From Streptomyces griseoluteus (lineage in GTDB: Bacteria; Actinomycetota; Actinomycetes; Streptomycetales; Streptomycetaceae): 64,000 nt of DNA. The stretch lies in the NCBI RefSeq assembly GCF_004784465.1, contig NZ_SRRU01000001.1, positions 434,001 through 498,000 on the forward strand. Reading direction: 5' to 3'. Numbering within the stretch: position 1 is the stretch's first letter; each line of letters starts with the position of its first letter. Below, piece by piece: positions 55,321-64,000 of the stretch. The notes beneath the pieces are model-generated. The model saw only the letters and a program-made list of their open reading frames with translations. It made no database searches and was not told the DNA's origin. The position numbers and the translations under genes are program-made.

Positions 55321-56519
55321 GAGGGGCTCGCCGGGGTGAGGTGCATGGCCGGGTAGGGGGTGGGGGCTGTCACCCAGCCCGAAGTCAGCAGCAGGCGGGG
55401 GGAGCGGGTGGTGGTGAGGAAGGCGAAGGGGCGGTCGTAGGTGAGGGTGAGGACCGTTGTGGAGTGCGTGAGCTGGGGTGGGGCGCTGCCCGGGGTGGCC
55501 GCCACCGCCGTCACCGCTCCCGCTCTGAAGCCCCTCGCGCTGAACTGGGCCACCGCCGACTGGCGGGCCGCGCCGATCGTCAGGGGGGTGTCCGAGATGC
55601 CGGGGAAGTGGGCGTGCGGGGTGGTGGGAAGGCCGAAGAGGGGTGGGCCCGCCAGGAGGTCGTGGTCGGCGCGGACCTCGTAGGCCACCGTGCGGACGTG
55701 CAGGGCGATCGGTTCCGGGCTCGCGGACGGGCGTTGCTCCACGTGCAGGCCCGGCCCCACGTGGCCCAGGGGCAGGCGGCCGCCCTCGGTGACCGGGAGC
55801 GTGCGCTCGACCAGGCCCACGCCGGCCGTGATGACCTGACCCGGTGTCATGCCCTCCTCGCCGAGGACGAGGTGGATGTCGATGCCGTTGTCGCCGGGGA
55901 CGGTGAGGGCGGTGACATGGCCGTCCGGGGTCGCGGCCACGCCCACCCGGTCCGGCCGTACCGACCTGCGGAACAGGCCCAGCAGCGTACGGCCCCGCCA
56001 CGGCCCGTGCTCCGGGCGCAGCGGCATCTCGGTGAAGGGCTGGCGCCACGTCGTCCGCAGGGAGAGGGCGCTTGCCAGCACCACCTGCGCGTCTCTCGTC
56101 AGCTTCAGCGGCATCCGCTCGACCAGGCCGCCGGTGCGCTCGGCCGCCCACGCGTCGAGGCGCTCCTGGGCGGTGATCAGGTCGTCCCCGAACGTGCCGT
56201 ACGTGCCCGCCGGAAGCTCCGCGCGCCAGTCGTCCCGTAGGCGCAGCGACTGCTGGGTCCACAGGCCGAGGGCCGCGTCCAGGCCGGTCACCGAGCCCAC
56301 TTCGGCGAGGAGTTGACGGGCCGCCGCGGCCGCCACGTCCGCGGGGACGCCCAGTGCTTCCGAGAGTTCCGCCCGTGCCTGGCCGGCCGCGCCGTCCGCC
56401 AGGAAGGCCAGCAGTGGCCACACGCCGGCCGCCGAGAACACCGTTCCGTCGTCCGCCGCGACCGTCCGCGCCCACCGCGCGGTGAGGCGGTTGACCGCCC
56501 GTATGCCGGCGCCGCTCAT
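55317..56519 (-). CDS. Serpin-family protein
   Basis: This 400-residue protein has the serpin fold pattern: N-terminal VNRLTARWARTVAADDGTVFSA (helix A to strand), FSAAGVWPLLAFLADGA, a dimer of helices, LASALSLRTTWRQPF, and the C-terminal YDRPFAFLTTTR with RLLLTSGWV. The reactive loop region reads FSARGFRAGAVTAVAAT, where inhibitory serpins have a Glu-Gly-Thr-Glu-Ala hinge, so inhibition is uncertain. No signal peptide is visible, so it is probably intracellular. ATG 56519 has a GGGGGA site; a GTG at 56531 is possible. Confidence 0.8.
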   Translation of the reverse strand: MSGAGIRAVNRLTARWARTVAADDGTVFSAAGVWPLLAFLADGAAGQARAELSEALGVPADVAAAAARQLLAEVGSVTGLDAALGLWTQQSLRLRDDWRAELPAGTYGTFGDDLITAQERLDAWAAERTGGLVERMPLKLTRDAQVVLASALSLRTTWRQPFTEMPLRPEHGPWRGRTLLGLFRRSVRPDRVGVAATPDGHVTALTVPGDNGIDIHLVLGEEGMTPGQVITAGVGLVERTLPVTEGGRLPLGHVGPGLHVEQRPSASPEPIALHVRTVAYEVRADHDLLAGPPLFGLPTTPHAHFPGISDTPLTIGAARQSAVAQFSARGFRAGAVTAVAATPGSAPPQLTHSTTVLTLTYDRPFAFLTTTRSPRLLLTSGWVTAPTPYPAMHLTPASPS

Positions 56520-57073
56520 TCCGTCCCCCACGCCCCGCCCCCATGTCCGTTCCGCGCGCCGCCCGTTCGGGGACCGAATCCGTTTTCCGGTCTTGTCCGG
56601 ACCCGCTCACCATGCGCGCATTCGTACGGTAGCCCGCCCGAGCCGCCTCGTCCGCCCCGGCTGCCGCAACTCGTCCCAGAAACGGTACCGGTGTCCGTGT
56701 CCCGCGCCCGCGAACCCGGCGAGCCCGACGGCTCGTCAGAGGCGTCCCCGCGGTCCGCAGACGCCCCGCCCGAAGAGGCTCTGCGGGACCCGCAGGCCCG
56801 CAGGGCCCTTACGGGGGCCCCACCCCCTACGGGATGCCGCCCCTCCGGGGCCCGGGGGACCGAAGGCGCGGCGGGCGACGGCGCCAAGGTGTGATCACGG
56901 TGCAGCGGGGGAGTCATGGCCGGGGAAAGTCACCGCCCCCAGGAGAAAGTCGCTGGACGCCGGTGTGCGCCGCCCCTCGTCATCACATCGGGTGATTCTC
57001 TGGCCTTTGCTTGCATGGCACAACCCACGGTTGCCAGGCTGTTGCTGTCTGTACAACCTGATGGGAGCGGCCA
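56520..57073. other. Long intergenic region between the serpin and GntR genes
   Basis: These 554 bases have no supported gene. A rightward 67-codon frame from GTG 56691 has moderate coding character but no recognised family or ribosome site. The last 70 bases hold the GntR promoter; GTTGCTGTCTGTACAAC (57040-57056), with outer GTTG/CAAC symmetry, is a weak candidate operator for the regulator. Confidence 0.4.
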
Positions 57074-57826
57074 GTGACATTCGGTGAGCAGCCGGCGTAC
57101 CTGCGCGTGGCGGGTGATCTCCGCCAGAAGATCGTCGACGGTTCACTGCCGCCCCATACCCGCCTTCCCTCGCAGGCCCGAATCCGCGAGGAGTACGGCG
57201 TCTCGGACACGGTCGCGCTGGAGGCCCGCAAGGTGCTGATGGCCGAGGGGCTGGTCGAGGGGCGGTCCGGCTCGGGGACGTATGTGCGCGAGCGCCCGGT
57301 GCCGCGCAGTGTGGCGCGCTCGGGGTACCGCCCCTCGGGTGGCGCCACCCCTTTCCGGCAGGAGCAGGCCGACGCGTCCGCGCACGGCACCTGGGAGTCC
57401 AGCAGCGAGCGCGCCGAGGCCGGTGCCGGGGTCGCGGAGCGGCTGGGGATCGAGCCGGGCGAGCGGGTGATGCGCACGAAGTACCTGTTCCGGGACGCCG
57501 GGGAGCCGATGATGCTCTCCACCTCCTGGGAGCCGCTCGCCGTGACCGGCCGCACCCCGGTCATGCTGCCCGAGGAGGGCCCGCTGGGCGGCATGGGCGT
57601 CGTCGAGCGGATGCGCGCCATCGACGTGATCGTGGACAACGTCACCGAGGAGGTCGGCGCCCGCCCCGGCCTCGCGGAGGAACTCCTCCTGCTCGGGGGC
57701 GTTCCCGGCCATGTCGTCCTCGTCATCCAGCGCACCTACTACGCCTCGGGGCGCCCGGTGGAGACCGCCGACGTCGTCATTCCGGCCGATCGCTACCAGG
57801 TCGCGTACCACCTCTCCGTGCGCTGA
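57074..57826 (+). CDS. GntR-family (HutC type) transcriptional regulator
   Basis: This 250-residue regulator has the GntR winged helix (YLRVAGDLRQKIVDGSLPPH, RLPSQARIREEYGVSDTVAL, LVEGRSGSGTYV) and a C-terminal UTRA ligand domain (VAERLGIEPGERVMRTKYLF to IQRTYYASGRPVETADVVIP). It likely senses a small sugar or acid. Its neighbours do not show a clear target, so it may act elsewhere or on itself. It starts at GTG after GGGAGCGG. Confidence 0.93.
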   Translation: MTFGEQPAYLRVAGDLRQKIVDGSLPPHTRLPSQARIREEYGVSDTVALEARKVLMAEGLVEGRSGSGTYVRERPVPRSVARSGYRPSGGATPFRQEQADASAHGTWESSSERAEAGAGVAERLGIEPGERVMRTKYLFRDAGEPMMLSTSWEPLAVTGRTPVMLPEEGPLGGMGVVERMRAIDVIVDNVTEEVGARPGLAEELLLLGGVPGHVVLVIQRTYYASGRPVETADVVIPADRYQVAYHLSVR

Positions 57827-58183
57827 CGCCGCATCGTGAGGTAGCGCACAGGGGACGCGCTCCCCGGGGGCGCACCCCGGCGTACGAATCCCGCGCTTCC
57901 CGCCGTCGCCCCGCAGCACTCCGACCGTCGCCCCTGGTGGGCGACGGTCGGGCCCCTCCGTGCGGACCGCCGCCCCGTGCGGCGCGTTCGATTCCGTGCG
58001 CCCCCCTGCGTTCTGGCCGGTTGCGTACCTCTTCGTGAAAAGCCGTATCCGCTGTGTGAAGGTTGGGCGTACGCTCGGGCATATGCGTATTGCGGTTTCC
58101 TCGGGCGGGACACCTTGGAGCCCCGGAGCGGAAAGCGGGTGGGGCGGGTGCTTAGGGGCACGGGAAGGGAAACGGTGGGGGCG
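57827..58183. other. Intergenic region with a terminator, before the SPOR-like gene
   Basis: Apart from the terminator at 57921-57951 no gene is supported in these 357 bases. The part from 58030 to 58110 is less GC-rich (TACCTCTTCGTGAAAAGCCG and GGGCATATGCGTATTGCGG) and is the likely promoter of the following small gene. Confidence 0.4.
57921..57951. terminator. Terminator after the GntR gene
   Basis: CCGACCGTCGCCC pairs perfectly with GGGCGACGGTCGG around a 5-base loop. Confidence 0.88.
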
Positions 58184-58375
58184 ATGAACGAGGGTGCGGT
58201 CGTTCTGCCCTGGCTCGTCATACGGCAGGACGACAACGGCAATCGCTACCGGGTCGGCCGGTACGCGACGCGGGCGGAAGCCCAGAAGATCGCCGACAGT
58301 CTCGACGGCCGCGGGCACAGGCAGCTCTACTGCGTGGAACGCGTGAGCCAGCACGGCGAGAGCACGCGCAACTGA
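58184..58375 (+). CDS. Small SPOR-like protein
   Basis: This 63-residue protein reads LPWLVIRQDDNGNRYRVGRY, then ATRAEAQKIADSLDGRG, the spacing of a short SPOR-type fold (beta-alpha-beta). SPOR domains can bind denuded glycan, but this protein lacks a signal peptide. ATG 58184 follows GGAAGGGAAACGG. It lies 30 bases ahead of the Nudix gene on the same strand. Confidence 0.75.
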   Translation: MNEGAVVLPWLVIRQDDNGNRYRVGRYATRAEAQKIADSLDGRGHRQLYCVERVSQHGESTRN

Positions 58376-58405
58376 CCACGGGCGTGCTCCCGTAGGCTCC
58401 GGACC

Positions 58406-58816
<411 letters not shown>

Positions 58817-58974
58817 CCGGCGTACGAGGTGCGTCGCCCGGCGTACGGAGCCGAAGCCGGGCCGGCCGTACCCCGCCACGCCCCTGTGCTCCTTGGCCGA
58901 GCCCCCCGCGGGGGTGCCCGGAAGCTGTACGCCGTTCGTGCCACAGTGCCCCGCCCCGCGCGGTACTGCCTCCT

Positions 58975-58989
58975 ACATACCGGGTATGT
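58975..58989. promoter_or_regulatory. Perfect palindrome upstream of the RsbW-like kinase gene
   Basis: ACATACC and GGTATGT flank a single central base, 30 bases ahead of the start at 59019. Its perfect symmetry and promoter position suggest an operator. The binding protein is unknown. Confidence 0.5.
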
Positions 58990-59018
58990 GGCCAGTAACC
59001 CCATGAAATCGGACATGG

Positions 59019-59447
59019 GTGGGCTCGCTTGCCTGGGAAGTGATCGGCGTGTTCGACACCGAGGGCGACTGCGCCGAGTGGACCTTCCCCTCGGAACCCG
59101 GTGCGGTGCGCGCGGCCCGTGCCGCTGTCCGGGGCCAGTTGGGCCGCTGGCATCTGGACTCCCTCGCCGATCTGACGGCACTGCTGGTCAGCGAGCTGGT
59201 GACCAATTCCCTGCGGCACGCGGACGGCCCGATCGGTCTGCGTCTGGTGCGCCCGGCGCGGCTCGACGGGGTGCTGCTGGTGGAGGTCTCCGACCAGGTG
59301 CCGGACCCGCCTCGCGAGCGGATCGCGCGGCCCGAGGACGAGAGCGGGCGGGGCGTGGCGCTCGTCGCGGGTTCCTCCGCCCGCTGGGGCACCCGGCCCG
59401 GCGGGAGCGGCAAGATCGTCTGGTTCGAACTGGCGATCCCCGAATGA
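59019..59447 (+). CDS. RsbW-like ATP-binding (anti-sigma kinase-type) protein
   Basis: This 142-residue protein is a single HATPase domain of the RsbW/SpoIIAB class: FPSEPGAVRAARAAVRGQLG, LLVSELVTNSLRHA (N box), VEVSDQVPDPPR, RGVALVAGSSARWG and the end KIVWFELAIPE. Such small Streptomyces proteins bind or phosphorylate anti-sigma partners. It lies 322 bases upstream of a large SpoIIE phosphatase that ends in the same domain. It starts at GTG. Confidence 0.88.
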   Translation: MGSLAWEVIGVFDTEGDCAEWTFPSEPGAVRAARAAVRGQLGRWHLDSLADLTALLVSELVTNSLRHADGPIGLRLVRPARLDGVLLVEVSDQVPDPPRERIARPEDESGRGVALVAGSSARWGTRPGGSGKIVWFELAIPE

Positions 59448-59769
59448 TGCCCGCCCGCGCCCCACGACCCGGAGCGTGGGCGGGTGCATCAGGGGCACGG
59501 CGGGGTGAGACGGGAGTACGGACGGGGTGCGCGCGCCCCCGCGTGGGTCGGCTCGTGCCCCGGTGCGCAAGCGCGTTGCCGGGCGCGTGGTTCGAGGCCG
59601 TGTTCGCTGGTTAGAAGACTGGAAGTGTTGTCGCAGCACGGGCCGGAAGGCACCCGTACCGAGCTGTGATCGTGAACACCGTGTTGTGCGGCGCCGTAGT
59701 GCTGGATACTGCGGGCAGCCGCCCCCGGTGACAGGTGCCGGACGCGGTGAGCTGGAGGGGACGGTTCGC
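59448..59769. other. Intergenic region before the PAS/GAF/SpoIIE gene
   Basis: No gene is supported in these 322 bases. TTGTGC at 59684 and GATACT at 59705 are a weak promoter pair (15-base spacer). GGAGGGGA at 59754-59761 is the ribosome site of the next gene. Confidence 0.35.
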
Positions 59770-62352
59770 GTGAGCGAGATACCAGCGAAGGCCACGGAGT
59801 CCGAGGACCCGTCGGACGCCGCGAGGGGCCGGGCCGCCGAAGAGGCGGCCCCCGTCGACATGTGGCAGAGCAGTCCGCCCGGCTCGATGTACGACTACAT
59901 AAAGGTCGCCTCCTTCTCCCTCAGCCCCGGCGGGCTGATCGAGCAGTGGAGCCTGCGCGCCGAACAGCTCTTCGGCATTCCCGCCGACCGGGCCGTGGGC
60001 CTCGATCCGATCGAGGCGTTCGTCGACCCCGACCTGCGCAGTCGCGGCCAGCGCAAGATGGCCGAGATCCTGGACGGGCGGGAGTGGACCGGCGTGATCC
60101 CCTTCCGGATGCCGGACGGCGAGGACGGCTCCCGCGGCGAGGAGGGCATGGCGGAGGTCTACGTCATGCCCACCCGCACCGCCGAGGGCGACAAGGCGGC
60201 CGTCTGCATCGTGGTGGACGTGCGGACCCTGCGCAGCATCGAGACCGACCTCGCGGCTTCGCAGGCGATATTCGGCCAATCTCCTTTCGGGTTCCTGCTG
60301 ATCGACACCGATCTCCGGGTGCGCCGGGCCAACAGCCGGTTCGCGTCGATCTTCGGCGGTACTCCGGACGACCACCGGGGCAAGGGCGTGCACGACTATC
60401 TGCCGCGCGCCGAGGCCGACCGGGTCTCGGCCACCCTGCGCCGGGTGATGGAGTCCGGCGACTCCATCACGGACATGCATGTCACCGGCTTCGTACCGGA
60501 CTCCGAGGAGCGCCGGCACTGGTCCATCAACCTCTATCGCGTGCACAGCGGCAGCGGGCGCCCCATCGGCGTGGCCTGGCTCGGCACCGACATCACCGCA
60601 CGGCGCGAGGCCGCCCGCGAGGCCGCTTCCGCGCGGCGCAACCTCGCGCTGCTCAACGAGGCCGGCGCCCGCATAGGGAACTCGCTCGACCTGGAGACCA
60701 CCGCCCGCGAACTGCTCGACGTGGTCGTCCCCGGCTTCTGCGACCTGGCCACCGTCGACCTCTACCAGGCCTTGCTGACCGGTGACGAGGCCCCGCCCAA
60801 GCTGGCCGACGGCAGCGCGGAACTGCGCCGGGTCGCCTTCGCCAGCGCCGTCTCCGACGCCCCCTTCGGCGGCTCGGGGGAGCGGGTGGAGCTGGGCGCG
60901 GTGCACCGCTTCCCGTTCAACTCCCCCTGTGCGGACGCCCTGCGCACCGCCCGGCCGCAGCGGGTGCCCGCCGAGGAGGGCGGCCTGGTGCAGTCCACGC
61001 TCGCCGTGCCGATGGTCGCGCACGACACCGTGGTGGGCATCGTGCAGTTCGCCCGCACCAAGGGCAGCGAGCCGTTCGGAGACCGCGACCGCGACCTCGC
61101 GGTGGAGCTGGCCGCGCGCGCCGCCGTCTGCATCGACAACGCCCGGCTCTACCGCCGCGAGCACGAACGCGCGCTGATACTCCAGCGGTCCCTGCTCCCG
61201 CCCGGCGACCCCGAGGCGTCCGGCCTGGACATCGCCTGCCGTTATCTGCCCGGCAACGCGGCCACCGAGGTCGGCGGCGACTGGTTCGACGTCATCGAAC
61301 TCCCCGGCCACCGCACGGCGTTGGTGGTCGGCGACGTGATGGGACGAGGCCTTCGCGCGGCCGTGGCGATGGGCGAACTCCGTACGGCGGTACGCACCCT
61401 GGCCCTGCTCGACCTCGAACCGGCCGAGGTGCTCTCCGCACTGGACGAGATCGCCCGCGGCCTCGGCACCCCCGGCGGCGTCCAGCAGGCCACCCGCGCC
61501 GCCCGCCAGCCGCGCGACGCCGACCTGTGCGAGGTCTACCTCGCCACCTGTGTGTACGCGGTCTACGACTCCGTCACCCGGCGCTGCACCTTCGCCAACG
61601 CGGGCCATCTGCCGCCGGTGCTGGTGGAGCCCGGTGAGGCCGCGCTGATGCTGGACGTGCCGCCCGGCATGCCGCTGGGCGTGGGCGGCGAGCCGTTCGA
61701 GGAGGTGGAGGTCGAGTTGCCGGAGGGCGCACTGCTCGCCCTCTACACCGACGGCCTGGTCGAGTCCCGCGACCATCCGCTGGACGAAGGACTCCAGGCG
61801 TTCGTGCAGGCGCTCACCGATCCCTCCCGCCCGCTGGAGGACGTCTGCGACCACGTCCTGAACAGCCTCCACACCCGGCACGGCGAGGACGACATCGCGC
61901 TGCTCATGGCCCGCGTCCAGGGCCTGCCCGCCGAGTCCGTCGGCGACTGGACGCTGCCCCGCGAACCGCGCAGCGTGGGCCGGGCCCGCGAGTACGCGCG
62001 GGCGCAGCTGCTGAGCTGGGACCTGGAGCCCCTGGTCGACACCACGGAACTCCTGGTCAGCGAGCTGGTGACCAACGCCCTGCGGTACGGCGAGGGCGAG
62101 ATCAGGCTCCGGCTGCTGCTGGACCGCACCCTGGTGTGCGAGGTCTGGGACGCCGGTCTGGTCCAGCCCCGCAGGCGCCGTGCCCGCGACACCGACGAGG
62201 GTGGACGGGGCCTGCAACTGGTCGGCCTCCTCAGCGCAGCCTGGGGCTCCCGCCGCACCCCGCGCGGCAAGACGGTGTGGTTCGAGCTGCCGCTCCCCGG
62301 CGCCGACAGCCCCCTGACCGACCCGGCGGAGGCACTGCTCAGCCTGTTCTGA
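59770..62352 (+). CDS. PAS-PAS-GAF-SpoIIE phosphatase-HATPase sensor protein
   Basis: This 860-residue signalling protein has two PAS domains (about 40-155 and 165-285; FGQSPFGFLLIDTDLRVRR), a GAF domain (about 300-470), a SpoIIE/PP2C phosphatase (about 480-715; EVGGDWFDVIELPG, VVGDVMGRGL, ALYTDGLVESR) and a C-terminal RsbW-like ATPase (ELLVSELVTNALRYG, DEGGRGLQLVGLL). GTG 59770 has a strong site and removes a non-homologous leader. It probably senses a small molecule or redox state and dephosphorylates an anti-anti-sigma factor. Its stop overlaps the convergent gene by 14 bases. Confidence 0.93.
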   Translation: MSEIPAKATESEDPSDAARGRAAEEAAPVDMWQSSPPGSMYDYIKVASFSLSPGGLIEQWSLRAEQLFGIPADRAVGLDPIEAFVDPDLRSRGQRKMAEILDGREWTGVIPFRMPDGEDGSRGEEGMAEVYVMPTRTAEGDKAAVCIVVDVRTLRSIETDLAASQAIFGQSPFGFLLIDTDLRVRRANSRFASIFGGTPDDHRGKGVHDYLPRAEADRVSATLRRVMESGDSITDMHVTGFVPDSEERRHWSINLYRVHSGSGRPIGVAWLGTDITARREAAREAASARRNLALLNEAGARIGNSLDLETTARELLDVVVPGFCDLATVDLYQALLTGDEAPPKLADGSAELRRVAFASAVSDAPFGGSGERVELGAVHRFPFNSPCADALRTARPQRVPAEEGGLVQSTLAVPMVAHDTVVGIVQFARTKGSEPFGDRDRDLAVELAARAAVCIDNARLYRREHERALILQRSLLPPGDPEASGLDIACRYLPGNAATEVGGDWFDVIELPGHRTALVVGDVMGRGLRAAVAMGELRTAVRTLALLDLEPAEVLSALDEIARGLGTPGGVQQATRAARQPRDADLCEVYLATCVYAVYDSVTRRCTFANAGHLPPVLVEPGEAALMLDVPPGMPLGVGGEPFEEVEVELPEGALLALYTDGLVESRDHPLDEGLQAFVQALTDPSRPLEDVCDHVLNSLHTRHGEDDIALLMARVQGLPAESVGDWTLPREPRSVGRAREYARAQLLSWDLEPLVDTTELLVSELVTNALRYGEGEIRLRLLLDRTLVCEVWDAGLVQPRRRRARDTDEGGRGLQLVGLLSAAWGSRRTPRGKTVWFELPLPGADSPLTDPAEALLSLF

Positions 62353-63826
62353 ACCTTCCGCGGGTCTCCGGCCCGCCGAACGACACCGGGGGGCCCCCGT
62401 CCGGCTCCTCGCCGAGCAGCACCCCGCCGAGGACCGCTCCGGTCGTCCCCAGGGAGTCGGACTCCGGCAAGCCGTGCGCCCGTACGTCCCGTTCGGCCAG
62501 TTCCAGGGCCCGGCGGGCGAGGACGGCCGCTTCGACGGGGTGGGGTGCGGCGAGGGTGCGCACGGCGGCCGCGAGGAGGGAGCGGGGGTCGGCGCCGACC
62601 GCGCCCCGGTGCACCGCGACGAAGTCCTCCGCCTCGCCGACAGCCGCCCGCGCCACCAGGTCGGCGGCGGTGTCCAGCACCCCGCTCCGGGCGCCCGGCA
62701 GCCGCACCAGGGCGCGGGTGATCCGGCGCAGCGCGTCCAGCGGGTCGTACGGGCCCGCCGTCAGCTCCGTACGTACGGCGGCCAGGGTGTCGTCGGCACC
62801 CGACGGCACCGGTGTGCCCGTGGCCCGGGCCCCGGCCAGTACCGCCTCCGCCCCGGTCAGCGCGGCCGATACCAGTGCCGCCGCCTCCCCCAGCCGGCGA
62901 GCCGTGCGGTCCACACCCGCCACCAGAATCCCGGCCTGCGCCACCGAGCCCTCGGCGGCCCGGAGCTGTCGTACAGTGCGCCCCTTCTCGCCCGAGTCGG
63001 CGGCACGCCGGGCCTCGTTCAGCCGGGCGGTGGCGAACACCAGCCGGTCCATCGCCTCTTCGGCGCACCCGGCGGCCCGCGCGCCGACCGCCGGTCCGTA
63101 CCGCTCGCGCAGTTCCGGCACCGTGGCCCGCGCGCCCGCCGCACGTGCCGTCAGCCGGCGGAACGCCCCCTCCGCCACGTCCAGCGCCGGTCCCACCTCG
63201 GGCCGGCGCAGCCGGTCCAGCTCCCCGGCCCGCGCGTCCAGCACGCGTCCCGCCTCCGCACACCGGCCGACGACCCCGGCCAGGGTCTGCCCGCGGTCGC
63301 CGGGATCGCGGGGTTCGCCCTCCTCGTACCGGTGCCACAGGGCGAAGGCGGCGGAGAGTTCCGTGCGGGCGGTGTGGACCGCGTGGCGGAAGGGGGCGAG
63401 GGTGCGCTCGTCCAGGAGCGCGGCCGCGAAGGGCAGCTCCTCCTCGCTCGCCCGCACGCTGTCGTCCGCCTCGACCAGGGCCGCGCGGGCCCGGCGGTCG
63501 GACCCGGCCGGGGTGGGGGCGGCCGGTAGTGAGGAGGCGGCTCCGGACGCGCGGCGGCCACGGCGTATGTAGCTGTAGGCGGCCACCACCCCGGCGGCGC
63601 CGAGCACGGCGACCGGGAGGATCAGGTCGACGGCGGAGGATTCGTCGTCCTGGGGAGCGGCGGGGGCCGCGCGGGGAGGGGACGCGGTCGCCGGTTCCTG
63701 CGCCGCGAGCACGGGGAGGGCCAGCCAGCCCGCCCCGGCGACCGCGCCGACGAGCGCGTGCGCGACCCGCACGCGTATGTGCGCCGTGGCGTGCCGGGGG
63801 CGGCCCCGGACCAGGGAAGACGTCAC
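62339..63826 (-). CDS. TPM-less relative of TPM-domain proteins (membrane-anchored, helical)
   Basis: This 495-residue protein starts at GTG. It has an N-terminal hydrophobic segment that may be a signal peptide (about 20-42), a second membrane helix (LILPVAVLGAAGVVAAYSYI), a basic stretch, and a long Ala/Arg/Glu-rich helical region (RASEEELPFAAALLDERTL, RFA-type heptads, AEEAMDRLVFATARLNEARR). This helical part resembles the C-terminal half of Streptomyces TPM-domain proteins, but no TPM domain is present between the two hydrophobic segments. Function is unknown. Confidence 0.75.
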   Translation of the reverse strand: MTSSLVRGRPRHATAHIRVRVAHALVGAVAGAGWLALPVLAAQEPATASPPRAAPAAPQDDESSAVDLILPVAVLGAAGVVAAYSYIRRGRRASGAASSLPAAPTPAGSDRRARAALVEADDSVRASEEELPFAAALLDERTLAPFRHAVHTARTELSAAFALWHRYEEGEPRDPGDRGQTLAGVVGRCAEAGRVLDARAGELDRLRRPEVGPALDVAEGAFRRLTARAAGARATVPELRERYGPAVGARAAGCAEEAMDRLVFATARLNEARRAADSGEKGRTVRQLRAAEGSVAQAGILVAGVDRTARRLGEAAALVSAALTGAEAVLAGARATGTPVPSGADDTLAAVRTELTAGPYDPLDALRRITRALVRLPGARSGVLDTAADLVARAAVGEAEDFVAVHRGAVGADPRSLLAAAVRTLAAPHPVEAAVLARRALELAERDVRAHGLPESDSLGTTGAVLGGVLLGEEPDGGPPVSFGGPETRGRFRTG

Positions 63827-64000
63827 TTTGGGAGCGTATGGGCGGGTTCACGCCCCCGCGAGCGGGCGGGGTTGCGCCGCACGGGTGGGGTTGCCGCGCG
63901 GCGCGGTCGTGTCGCCCCGTTTCGCCGGTGCGGTCGTTTTCAGTGGGTGCATAGATGTGATCAGCTCCATATACCGCCAAAAGTGATCAAAACGCCCGCG
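63827..64000. other. Right-edge intergenic sequence
   Basis: These 174 bases contain the promoter region of the leftward TPM-less gene. The last 60 bases are less GC-rich (TAGATGTGATCAGCTCCATA). No gene is supported. Confidence 0.4.

Noticed and set aside
56691..56894. A 67-codon rightward frame in the serpin-GntR gap.
   Set aside because: Acceptable third-position GC but no ribosome site, family or coupling; rejected as a gene.

Overview
The window is chromosomal DNA from a Streptomyces or very close actinomycete. The evidence is very high GC with strong third-position GC bias, frequent GTG starts, a WhiB-family regulator, SpoIIE-type phosphatases, a DasR-like chitinase operator, and rare TTA leucine codons confined to a few genes. 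Almost all of it is protein-coding. No tRNA, rRNA, CRISPR array, insertion sequence or prophage is visible. The first gene is cut by the left edge.

Layout. 1-651: 3' part of a secreted S1 protease. 664-7548: a probable D-amino-acid catabolic island made of an N-acyl-D-amino-acid deacylase, a DSD1-type PLP dehydratase, a PfkB kinase, an IclR regulator, RidA and a GntP/DsdX-type permease, with a dyad operator candidate between the two divergent arms. 7650-9930: a small acidic protein and a secreted GH18 chitinase under a dre-like operator. 10248-21578: a Flp/Tad pilus locus with a zinc-ribbon protein, CpaB, CpaE, two TadE pseudopilins, TadA, TadB, TadC, an embedded two-component system, Flp pilin, a TadG-like protein, a lipoprotein and an OmpA-domain protein. 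In-frame TTA codons in the first gene and in the first tadE suggest bldA dependence. 21582-28817: DUF192, GNAT and methyltransferase genes, a cis-prenyltransferase, a PIN-PhoH ATPase, a secreted SLT-type muralytic protein and an AI-2E family membrane protein. 28839-31034: ahpD-ahpC divergent from oxyR. 31039-34591: a PadR-regulated ABC exporter. 34826-39334: a bifunctional penicillin-binding protein convergent with a GAF/SpoIIE phosphatase. 39630-44380: DUF402, class II fumarase, SDR and class I fumarase genes. 44581-53828: housekeeping core with DUF1707, a Wbl regulator, glpX, DUF4245, xseBA, ispH, polyphosphate glucokinase and ychF; a nitroreductase remnant abuts xseB. 53910-56519: a frameshifted hypothetical gene and a serpin. 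57074-63826: GntR, SPOR-like, Nudix, an RsbW-like kinase, a large PAS/GAF/SpoIIE phosphatase, and a TPM-less relative of TPM-domain proteins.

How genes work together. The D-amino-acid island is coherent: import, deacylation, PLP-dependent deamination producing enamine/imine intermediates, and RidA to hydrolyse them. The Tad locus carries its motor, platform, pilin and pseudopilins plus probable cell-envelope tethering proteins (lipoprotein and OmpA domain) and its own signalling pair, but no prepilin peptidase. AhpC, AhpD and OxyR form a standard peroxide defence unit. Several convergent pairs share long bidirectional terminators.
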